NCBI RefSeq assembly: GCF_002865645.1
Contig: NW_020194618.1
Span: forward strand, 372,001 to 436,000
Origin: Hyaloscypha bicolor E
Lineage: Eukaryota > Ascomycota > Leotiomycetes > Helotiales > Hyaloscyphaceae
Direction: 5' to 3'
Length of the DNA: 64,000 nucleotides
In this document: positions 46,231-55,422 of the stretch, one piece after another
How positions within the stretch are numbered: position 1 is the stretch's first letter
Layout of the letters: every line of letters starts with the position of its first letter
Position numbers and translations under genes: made by a program
The notes under the pieces: model-generated
What the model was told of the DNA's origin: nothing
The model's input: only the letters and a program-made list of their open reading frames with translations
Databases searched by the model: none

Positions 46231-47442
46231 GAGATCTCCAATATTATTCAAATGGATCAGTCAGCCGCTGTTAATGAGAATACCATGCTTACTTTTTGGG
46301 AAAGGTATCCATTAAGAACAGAGTTGATCTTAAGTCGTGCACAAAATTGCTACTTTAGGGGGACAATCCTGGTTTGGGAATACTACGCGAGCTGAACAGG
46401 GGGTTAGTAGGGGCACACTCCTTTTGAATCCATTTTCATGGAGCCTGGCCTTGAATCGAGACGAAGTCCACAGAACATAGCCACAACCAATAACTCGAAT
46501 TCTCGCTGAACGACTTTGTGGAGAATCATCCATCATATTGAGAGTGATTTCGACTTTCGTTTAAGAATTTTCTCCCGTCAAGTGCATACGTTTCCGTCGG
46601 GTAGAGCTAATTGCCCCAAGCCAGCGATAGAAGCGAGAGTTTAATATAAAAGTAAATTTACTAAACTAACTAGTATAGATTTATATATGTACATCTGCTT
46701 CCATCCTGTCATTTATCTTAGAGTTTGACGAGTGATATCTGCGGTTCTCGCCTCTTCTCGCTTACCCCCTTTCCGTGATGACCCGCCCCCTTTCTTTTCT
46801 CACACTCGCAGCCCGGATTTCTTCTCCTGCAGAAGCAGCGCCTATCTCAACTAACTTCAGACATCTCAATTCCTTTTGGCCTTGCTGTAATTTTAAATTC
46901 ATGCATCTGAACTCGTGAATTCAGAACTGTCGGTCGCCTTCAGATAAAGAGCCAACGAGCTCTGAACCGCAGCGTAAACGACGGGCATCTAGTAAACAAA
47001 GGACTGCTTCCAGCAGGCTGACAGCAGTGATTTGAAAACCAGATGAGGGTCATGTATCCTACGGGGTAAGAATGAAATACGTTCTTGTCTAGAGTTGCAG
47101 CCCACAAGCAGCATCCTCGACCCCCACCTTCGAAGGGATTGGTGGGCAAGGATCTCCAACGGCCTTCCGACAGGCCCTATATGCTAAAACTCTCCCCGCC
47201 CTATAAGAGACTAAAGTCCGATAGGAATCTGGTTTTTATAGGGGGGCAGAAGATAAGCTCAATAAAACTGCAGAGGTGCAGCAAGCATGGGGGCTTCGTG
47301 CATTCTCTGACACGTTCGAAGTCGTCTACAATTTTCATTTATATCCTTTTTCATATCTCTAAATTTAGACATCCTGTAAGTAAGATCCAATTGTTACTTC
47401 CCTTGGTTTCTCAATACACTTTCTGGTCTCGAATCTATCAAC
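46231..47442. other. Intergenic
   Basis: No gene is supported over about 1.2 kb. A short AT-rich patch lies at about 46640-46700. Confidence 0.5.
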
Positions 47443-48760
47443 ATGCCGGACACGAAGGACCTGAAAATTGGGGTCTTTATTCCGATTGGCAATAACGGCA
47501 TGAGAGCTTCCATTTATTCAATAGCCATTCTATTCCCTGTGTTAAACTTCGAACTGGCCAAGACTCATCCCGTTTTCATCCTATCTAATGCTTGTACCGC
47601 TTCTTAAACATGAATACTAAGTGAAAAACACAGGCTGGCTCATATCAGAAACCTCGCCAAAATACATGTCAACTTTTGATTTAAACAAAGAGATCGTTCA
47701 AAAGGCGGAGAAATACGGTTTCGACTTCGCCCTTTCCATGACCAAAGTGTGAGGCTATGGAGGCGTGACACAACATTGGGATTATAATCTAGAATCCTTT
47801 ATGTTGATGGCCGGTCTCGCTGCAGTCACAAAGAAAATCAAATTATTTGCGTCAACCCCCGTTCTGTGGTTACCCCCTGCGGTTATAGCGCTGATGGGAG
47901 TAACGATTGATTCGATTGCTCCGGGACGATTTGGTATCAACATTGTGACGGTTGACAGGCCGCAGAGTATGACCAAATTGGCATGTGGCCTGGAAATGAT
48001 TATTTTGGGTCCGTTACGCAATCACCAACTCACTTCGAAAATCTCGGCTTATGTGTTGAATAGATATCGTTACGAGTGCGCAACGGAGTACGTGCAGGTG
48101 ATGAAGGATTTATGGACAAAAGGTCGATCAGATTTCAAGGGGAAGCATTTCACCATGGAAGATTGCGGATTATTGCCACTGCCTTCCTCTGACATCAAGC
48201 TTATTGCTGCGGGCCAGAGCGGCCAGCTACGTAAAATGGCAGCTCACTAATTTGGCTTTTTCAACCAAGTAGATTTTGGACAAAAGGAGTTTGCTTACAC
48301 CACTTCCAGGTACGGCGTTTGCTGCCAAATATTGCGACTACAACTTTACCAGCGGATCCGGGGTGAATCAGCCAACTGCTTTCAAAGAAGCAAATTCGAG
48401 GTTGGTAGAAGCATCTACAATCGAGGGCCGTAATGTTAGTGTACTCGTATCCATTCACGGTCATTGCCGACGAAACGGATGAAGCTGCACATGCCAAATT
48501 TGAGCAGTACAACCAATGTGGAGGCTCTAGCATTGATGAAAAACCACAGCGGCAAGGACGAAAAGGCTGGTAAATTCCCCATTGCTCAGAGAATGGCCAA
48601 CATGGCGCCAAAGTGCAATTCCAACATGAGCACATTGATCGGGTCGTGTGCAAGTGTGGCTGCCATGCGGCAAAAGAGCCGATTAAGGGGGTTATGCTTA
48701 CATTTGACGATTTTGTTAAGGGCGTTGAGGTCTTCGGGACGAAGATCTAGCCATAGACGA
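47443..48760 (+). pseudogene. Degraded RutA-like flavin-dependent monooxygenase
   Basis: The ATG at 47443 starts DTKDLKIGVFIPIGNNG. An intron of the GC-AG type (47498-47633) leads to [20 protein letters not shown] and [13 protein letters not shown]. These match the start of the luciferase-fold pyrimidine monooxygenase RutA. Later blocks are DYNLESFMLMAGLAAVTKKI, IDSIAPGRFGINIVT, EYVQVMKDLWTKGRSDFKG, then KYCDYNF and GVNQPTAF, TVIADETDEAAHAKFEQY and IKGVMLTFDDFVKGVEVFG. Breaks include TGA at 47750-47752, a frame change around 47970-48060 (where the family has the WQ..EY segment), loss of frame after AAGQSGQ (48225), and several near 48480-48700. The intact family opens pyrimidine or related amide rings using FMNH2 and oxygen. 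Confidence 0.85.
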
Positions 48761-49167
48761 AATGTCGCTCGAGTACTTTGAATGAAGTAGCAGCATAGCT
48801 TGATAGAATTTTGGGGTCCTCTGTAAACCTACCTGGATATTTTGGTACAATCCATCTCATGCAGAACACTTCAAAGGTTCTGAACGACAGCCGAGTTTAC
48901 AAGTTAAAATATAGGGTTACCACTATCCAGAGATGTTAATCAAATTCAAGGAAGCTTGAGGTATCTATAAACGGTACGTGAAACCGTTCACCCTTTACTC
49001 CTTTCATGATATGCTTAATGGGTCTCCGGTCACGTGCCGTCGGCAAAACACGGGTTAGCACGGGATATTTTCTGAACCTCTCGGATTCCAGGATTTGCAA
49101 TCATCTCGAATATTTCTGGGAGCCTGCCATCCTCGACTCCACATCATTGAGGGTTCATACATCCATC
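48761..49167. promoter_or_regulatory. Upstream region of lipoyl synthase
   Basis: About 400 bases between the RutA relic and the lipoyl synthase start. An in-frame ATG at 49006 exists, but the targeting peptide begins cleanly at 49168. No specific site is identified. Confidence 0.35.
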
Positions 49168-50430
49168 ATGGCGGCCACGACAACAAGATTTAGGTGTTTA
49201 AATGCACCTCCATTAAGACAGGCATCACGATGGTTTATCTCTGCCTCCCGCTCTTTTGCCACCGAAACTGCAACGCCCGAACCCCCAACTCCCAAGAGAC
49301 GACCGACGTACTTTAAGGACAAGCTGAACGCAGTTCCCTCCTTCTCCGAATTTGTTGGCCTTCCAGATCAGCCCTTGAGTCCCGAAGATGCACTCGAGCT
49401 GCGCACGGCGATGGTCGGGCCCCCCGGCAAGAAGAAGCAGATCACACGACTCCCTGAATGGCTGAAGACTCCCATACCGGACAATTCGAATTACAAGAAG
49501 ATCAAGAAGGATCTGCGGGGCTTAAATTTACATACTGTATGCGAGGAAGCGCGGTGTCCGAACATCTCGGATTGTTGGGGTGGCAGTGACAAGAGCGCTG
49601 CAACGGCTACAATCATGTTGATGGGAGATACTTGTACCCGGGGATGCAGGTTCTGCAGTGTCAAGACTTCGAAAGCTCCGCCGCCATTGGACCCCCACGA
49701 ACCGGAACATACAGCGGAAGCCCTCTCTAGATGGGGCTTGGGATATGTGGTCTTGACATCCGTCGACCGTGATGACCTGCTGGATGGCGGAGCGAGACAC
49801 TTCACCGAGACGATCATGAAGATTAAACGGAAGAAGCCGGGGATGTTGGTTGAGGCCTTGACGGGCGATTATGCAGGGGACCTGGAAATGGTAGCTATGG
49901 TGGCGAAGAGTGGACTGGACGTCTACGCACACAATATGGAAACAGTGGAAGAATTGACTCCCTTTGTTAGAGACAGAAGGGCGAAATACAGGCAGAGTCT
50001 GGCCGTATTAGAGGCGGCAAAGAAGACAGTCCCAAGTTTGATCACTAAGACGAGTATTATGCTGGGGCTTGGGGAGACGGAGGAGCAGCTATGGGAGACG
50101 CTGAGAGGCATGGTTCTCTGTTTACCAATTGAAGAATATGCTAACATCTTGCTAGATCTCCGCAAGGCTAACGTTGATGTTGTGACATTCGGTCAATATA
50201 TGCGACCCACGAAACGCCACATGAAGGTCGAGGAGTACATCACTCCAGAATCATTTGAGCTATGGCGTCAAAGAGCCTTGGATATGGGGTTCTTGTATTG
50301 TGCTAGCGGGCCTTTGGTCAGAAGTTCATACAAGGCTGGTGAAGCGTTCATCGAGAATGTGTTGAAGAAAAGGAAGGGTGTGACTATGTTGGCCGATGAG
50401 GCTACCGGCATGAAGAAAGCGGTTGTATAA
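49168..50430 (+). CDS. Mitochondrial lipoyl synthase (radical SAM)
   Basis: This enzyme inserts two sulfurs into octanoyl chains on lipoyl-dependent enzymes in mitochondria. The first 32 residues are basic, Ser/Arg-rich and lack acids (mitochondrial presequence). The auxiliary-cluster motif C-x4-C-x5-C is at C125, C130 and C136. The radical SAM motif C-x3-C-x2-C is at C156, C160 and C163. The C-terminal VRSSY serine ligand motif is present. [31 protein letters not shown] and [17 protein letters not shown] are all classic. Oddity: 16 extra codons ([15 protein letters not shown] region) sit in a conserved stretch. They coincide with a 48-base GC-AG intron (50108-50155, branch GCTAAC, acceptor CTTGCTAG) that has no stop. 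Spliced, the protein is 404 residues; unspliced, 420. The ATG at 49168 is chosen over 49006 because the presequence starts there. Confidence 0.96.
   Translation: MAATTTRFRCLNAPPLRQASRWFISASRSFATETATPEPPTPKRRPTYFKDKLNAVPSFSEFVGLPDQPLSPEDALELRTAMVGPPGKKKQITRLPEWLKTPIPDNSNYKKIKKDLRGLNLHTVCEEARCPNISDCWGGSDKSAATATIMLMGDTCTRGCRFCSVKTSKAPPPLDPHEPEHTAEALSRWGLGYVVLTSVDRDDLLDGGARHFTETIMKIKRKKPGMLVEALTGDYAGDLEMVAMVAKSGLDVYAHNMETVEELTPFVRDRRAKYRQSLAVLEAAKKTVPSLITKTSIMLGLGETEEQLWETLRGMVLCLPIEEYANILLDLRKANVDVVTFGQYMRPTKRHMKVEEYITPESFELWRQRALDMGFLYCASGPLVRSSYKAGEAFIENVLKKRKGVTMLADEATGMKKAVV
50108..50155 (+). other. GC-AG intron inside lipoyl synthase
   Basis: GCATGG donor, TATGCTAAC branch site and CTTGCTAG acceptor. 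Removing it gives [12 protein letters not shown], which matches the conserved family sequence. It is 48 bases (16 codons, no stop), so retention would insert 16 residues and keep frame. Confidence 0.8.
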
Positions 50431-50584
50431 AAAGACCTTCGGCGCGCTTCGACAGTCGCTAGGTGTGGCCGCGGCGTTCTTGGGCATTCTTCATGGCGTT
50501 TACAGCATTCTAGAGATAGTAGAGCTTGCATGAAGTATATCGTGCAGGCAATGGATGTCAAGGTGCTCATACAAGATGTTGACT

Positions 50585-51167
50585 TCAGATTGAGTTTGAG
50601 CATATAATCAACAAAGTACCAAGCTCAATCACGAACGATCTTTTGGTCTGGGAAGTGTTTCCAGCAGCCAGGTCGTAGCATTTGATCGCAAATATATTTC
50701 TACATGTAACGCCTCCCTTCCCAGGCGCTGTTGCAGTGTAAGTGCACGCGCCATGCGGATTGCCCTCCATGGCGAATGGTCCTAGTTGGACTGGTATCCC
50801 ATAGATGTTGTCTTGTGTTAGCGACCGGAAAAGAGCTTGCTGATACAAGTCAGTGAGCGGCTTCGTTTCGTCGCGTCTTTGAGATACTTGGTAGCTATTG
50901 ATGTCATTGTTATTATCTGAAGCATAGTAGGAATTCCAGACGAATAGTTGATCCAATGTTTCTGGTGTGAGTGGGTTTAGAACGTTCTCTGTACTATCGG
51001 TTGTGGCTGCTGTGTTGTTAGTGCAAGTGCACGATGTCACTACCATGAAACTATAGCAATTCTATCAGTCTGGCTCTCATGCATCACGAGACAAGTGTGA
51101 CTCACTTTGGAAGGCAGTAGACTGGGTTGGGCTCAACTGTGGCAGAAGGAGCTGGATCAGAAGACAT
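50585..51167 (-). CDS. Hypothetical Thr/Cys-containing protein
   Basis: Exons 51106-51167 and 50585-51050 (175 residues) joined by a 55-base intron (GTGAGT...GCTATAG). It starts MSSDPAPSATVEPNPVYCLP, then has a Thr/Asn/Cys-rich piece (TSCTCTNNTAATTDS) and a C-terminal part with LYQQALFRSLTQDNIYG, HGACTYTA and NIFAIKCYDLAAG. There is no signal peptide at this ATG. Thr-rich coding-like sequence continues upstream but is broken (see 51216-51660), so this may be the 3' half of a longer secreted-protein gene. The family is not recognised. Confidence 0.45.
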
Positions 51168-51215
51168 AATTAGAATTGGCACTGTTGTGACGGAGACTGT
51201 GTAACTGTTGGAATG

Positions 51216-51660
51216 CTAGTTAGATATGCTACTGGTGAATTTTGTCCGGCGGTCGAACTTGTGACCGATTGGTTCATAAGTGGAGCCGGTGTCCTTAACC
51301 CATCTGATCCGAAAGCGAACGGGAAAACCAGCAGTATTTTGCAAAGAGCATGCAGGACCGAAGTTGTGGCACTGTTCGTGGCTGTGACTGTGAAACCGGA
51401 AACTGTTCAACAAGTCGTTGTACAACTCATGCCTGTTTCGGAGTAACAGCTAGTAAAACACCCCGTGGTTGTATGCTGGCTGCAAGTGCTCGATGATTTA
51501 ATGGTCGAGTGGGCAGTCGTTAAGGTCTTGGTGTGGTCTTTTGGTTTCTCTGTCCCTGGCGTAGGCCTATTATCATGGCCAGTTGTGGCTGCATTCAGAG
51601 AAGGCAACGGTGGAGTGCCCAAAACGTAAATCCCTGGGCCAGGCCCTGAAGGTTGACGTC
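51216..51660 (-). pseudogene. Decayed Ser/Thr/Cys-rich secreted-protein segment
   Basis: Minus-strand frames read KPKDHTKTLTTAHSTIKSS, CFTSCYSETGMSCTTTC, then after a TGA, TVSGFTVTATNSATTS. Such Thr/Cys repeats are typical of linkers in fungal wall-associated or chitin-active secreted proteins. A frame break separates it from the 175-residue model downstream. Attribution to a chitinase-type gene is only a guess. Confidence 0.35.
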
Positions 51661-54253
51661 AGCTAGTGTATGGAGGTTGCCGGGCTCATCTCTTACCGAT
51701 CCCGAAAAAGAGTATTCGAACATCTTTGGCTGGACAACATAGAATACAGTGGCTTTTTTAGATCAGCATGATTCTCGGGAACAAAAATTGTAGCTCACAA
51801 CAGAAATATTATGACAAGATCTGGGCCAGATCCTTTTTCACTGTAATTATTGCGTTCGTTGTTACTCTTGCTATGCTGGCAGTAACTGCAGAGACCGTTT
51901 CAGGACTAGCTATGATGAATAGCAGAGGTGAACGTGTTCCGCCAACGTCAGAAGTAGGGCCTGTAGTCGAAACTGGAAGTGGAAAGAAACCTGTCCGGCA
52001 CGGCAGTGATATCGTGGAGATTGAAAATGAGCTTGCGCTTGCCGAAGTTGAGATTTTTATTTTGCTGCTGCTCTAGGCCTTGGTTATTGTGCCTAAGCTT
52101 TGCTAGGAGGTTTTGTTGGGAACACTATTGGAAATCCTGTAGGGGTGTTGAGTGCTTCCCACCCCACTCCGTTCGCACCAATCAGAGCAGTAAGTGTGCG
52201 GCTACTGCTGTCGGTGGCATAGGTTGAGATTTTAGAGCCTGCTATGCGAGGAAGAGAAAGCGAAACAGGCGCGAAAGTTTTTACTATTGTAGTGCCTATA
52301 ACAGTGATCGTGACCAGGGCTTGGCCATTATTAGATGTCGGACCACCAGCGAAATCAAGTTAAAAGCTGTCTTGTTCTACGCATGGTATCAGCCAAAAGT
52401 CCAAGATTCGCTGTACTTGGGGGAGTAAGTCCTCTCGCTTCTGGCCCAGAACAAAAGTATCTCGAACACTCAACCCTGCTGGGCAAAACGCCATCCATTG
52501 TGTTGATTTCATCTTCATTCAACGCTCTAGAATGTATGACGCCTTGTAATGTTCATTTACACCAACGAGCAGTGTTTGACTCTGGGAACGTCGTTGAACT
52601 TGCATAAGACGAGCCAAATTCTGGGAATCGATAACTCTGATATGCTGGGGTCTCAAGATTGAAAAGGGAAGACTGATCACAGAAGTATAAGAGAAATTGC
52701 TAGCTAGGGCCGCTAGCCATAGACCTCGAGGAGGCTGTGAGCCGACGATTCGGGTTCATGGCCCTGGACCTCTGCGCCTTCTTCCCCACCTGTTTTCGGT
52801 GTACAGTGAAATATTTGAAACACACTTTCACATAGCCTTCGTATGTATTTCATGATTATTTTTGTTGGAGTGTTGTGGCCAAGCTCTAGGTTGTTCTCCA
52901 GAAGCCTTCGGGGGGCTGTTGGAAAGCTACCATTTGTTCTTAACCAAGTTGACTGACACCACTTGTGCAGATGTCAGGCGACGACCCCTCCACGTCCCAG
53001 TGTGCCTTGCAAGAACACAAAAGGCAAGAGAGGGTCAGCAAGGTGTCTGGCCACCCGTTGGGGCAGAATCTACAATTTTCGCACGCCGAGTTTGGTTGAC
53101 TTTAGTATTAAATGGAGCAAGTCGGTTGGGTTTATCATCGACTCGCTAGAAAAAGGGTATTCTGTAAGGGGGCGGCGTTCAAAACTCAGGGAGTTTGACT
53201 CCCATATTACAGGAACGGCATATATTACGTATGCGGTATGAGTCTTTCCTTGCGCTACCACTGATCTTACTGGTCAGGACATGCTTCCTCACCCTCAGAA
53301 ATACGTCTGTGTGGTCCTTCCAAAGAAAGTCCACTGCCTCATCGTAGAGAAGCTGGTCTACTTCGAACATAGCAACTACAGTTGATATGTTGTAAAGCCA
53401 GTATCATAGGCATTGGAGTAAACCAGCGGGTGTACTTTGCCATGATGTGTAGTACTCGTCCAAATGTATAAAATTTGGAGAAGATATTGCATTGGAAGAA
53501 AGGGGTATTATTTAAAATGTGCATTCAGTTTTGAACTGAATTTTCAGTGACTCAGGTGTTCCGGTGCTAACTTATGATGTAGCGTCTACCAGAAAACAAT
53601 CTTGGTCTTTCAAACGAATCTCGAAGAGTCTTACAAGATACTAAGACCAGATAAAACAGAGTTCTCTCTCCCAAAAGAAGGTTGGCCCCGCGTTGAAGCC
53701 AGAATCGTCACGTTCAAATCCTCGCTCCTCGTGTCTCGATTCATCTGGCCATAGAAGTGGAAGTTCAAGATATGAAGCAATATAACTAACGGGTGCTAGT
53801 AATAAGAGAAATATTATTTCAAAGCGATACAAAAAATAGGCAATGGCTAGTGGGGATGTTAGGGTGATGACGCTTCTCTCGAGTAGGCAGGAAAGTGAAC
53901 AACTCTCCGATCAAGCGGCACCTTCGTCCCATATCTGACATCTCTTATCTCGTCAAAGCTCTTGTTAGAAGCTTAGAGATGCATTGGCAGTTCCGCGAGA
54001 CTGAGGCTGTAAGTTTTTGATCTATGGAAAGTTGGAGGAGGAAGGAAAAGAGGTGTCGTTCGGTTGGGTTCAAGAGCACGTGAGGCGCGTCATGAAAGCT
54101 CACGCGAGAAAGCTTGACCTCAACTTAAATCATACGAAAGCCAACACAACTCCAAATTCAAGCAGAGAGCCTGCAGCTTCGCGATAAACGCATCCCGTCG
54201 AATTCCTGACATACCTCATATCTACATACGGTCTTCGATTGGAAACAATTAAC
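51661..54253. other. Gene-poor stretch
   Basis: No firm gene. Plus frame 51768-52076 contains one hydrophobic helix (FFTVIIAFVVTLAMLAV) but no other support. Minus frame near 53280-53370 (DQLLYDEAVDFLWKDHTDVF) recalls F-box-neighbour repeats but is isolated. The last 200 bases are the promoter of the split-barrel gene. Confidence 0.4.
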
Positions 54254-55074
54254 ATGGCGGCAGAAGCGCCCCTCAGCAACGAAGGCTCCGCCGAGCCCCG
54301 AGATCTTCAAGTCTCCAGCACCCTGCCTTCAGAAGTTGCCCAATGCCTTCAAAACGCACGATTCGTACGCTCCCCCCCCCCACCTTATCTACCTCTCCCC
54401 AACCTGCAAACTCACGGCTAATCTCTTCTTTCTAGCTTCACCTGGCAACATGCACGAATCTCTTCCCCCACGTCTCCCTGATGAACTACACCTACCTGCC
54501 CAACAGCCCCTACTCCACGACACCTACGATAATTATGACCACAAACCCTTCCTCCAAGAAAACCCTCAATTTAATCTCGAACCCACACGTCTCGCTTCTG
54601 GTCCACGATTGGGTCTCCCACCGACCGCCAACTACGAATCGTCGGGGTTCCACAGCAGCAGGAGACCGTGCAGGCTCTCCACCTCCTGAGGCTTCACGAT
54701 CCTCGCTCGCTGCACTACTGTTGAATTTGAATACGAGCGCGATGTCTAGTATCTCTGCGACGATCAATGGGGAGGCAAGACTGGTGGAGAGAGGCACGGA
54801 GGAGGAGAGGTATTATAAGGAGATGCATCTGGACAATAATACGTTTAGTGAGGGGGAGGAGCAGAATCCTGGTCAGGGTGATTGGGATGTGAGGGAGAGG
54901 CAGGATGGAGGGAGAGGGATGTATATTGAGGGGGAGGAGGTGAGAGTTGTGGTGGTGAAGATCACGGATGGGAGAGTTAGCGACTGGAAGGGCGGGGTTA
55001 GGGATTGGACTTTGGCCGACGTAGAGAACAATATTGACGGAGAGGCGTTGGTCAACGGGGTTGCTGGGTCGTAA
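54254..55074 (+). CDS. PPOX-type FMN-binding split-barrel protein
   Basis: Exons 54254-54364 and 54436-55074 (249 residues). The 71-base intron (GTACGC...TTTCTAG) joins NARF to LHLATCTN in phase. Residues about 25-100 (LPSEVAQCLQNARFLHLATC, PHVSLMNYTYLP, IIMTTNPSSKKTLNLISNP, VSLLVHDWVSHR) are the split-barrel fold of pyridoxamine-phosphate-oxidase-like proteins, as in yeast YPR172W/YLR456W. A variable low-complexity insertion (about 102-145) is followed by the second half with a VVVVKITDGRVSDWKGGVRDW block. These proteins bind FMN or related cofactors as dimers; the substrate of the fungal group is unknown. No targeting signal is seen, so it is likely cytosolic. Confidence 0.88.
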
Positions 55075-55413
55075 TATCGTGGCCACACGGACTGATGGGC
55101 GAACAAAAGTTCGGTCGTTGCATCGCAGTATGGAGTACACGGGAATGGATGATATTCCCTCAACGAGCTATTCTTGGACTGCCTGCCACTTCATGAAATT
55201 CTTGGCAGCATACACGGGTTACCTTTTCAGAAGGAGCTCAATGAATTGACCAGTCGCCATTTACTTATTCGCAAGGGGTATCCATCACGTGTGCGGCTGA
55301 GGATGCATACAATTCACTAGTTCGATCCTTCCGAGCACAGGTATAACAAAGCTAACCTCGACAGATTTTCATCAACCAGACATCCACATCACCAACTTTA
55401 AAAAGTGTTGGTT

Positions 55414-55422
55414 GCCACCATG
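55414..55422 (+). promoter_or_regulatory. Strong start-codon context
   Basis: GCCACCATG surrounds the start of the following gene. It decides the start at 55420 and resembles the optimal eukaryotic context. Confidence 0.6.
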
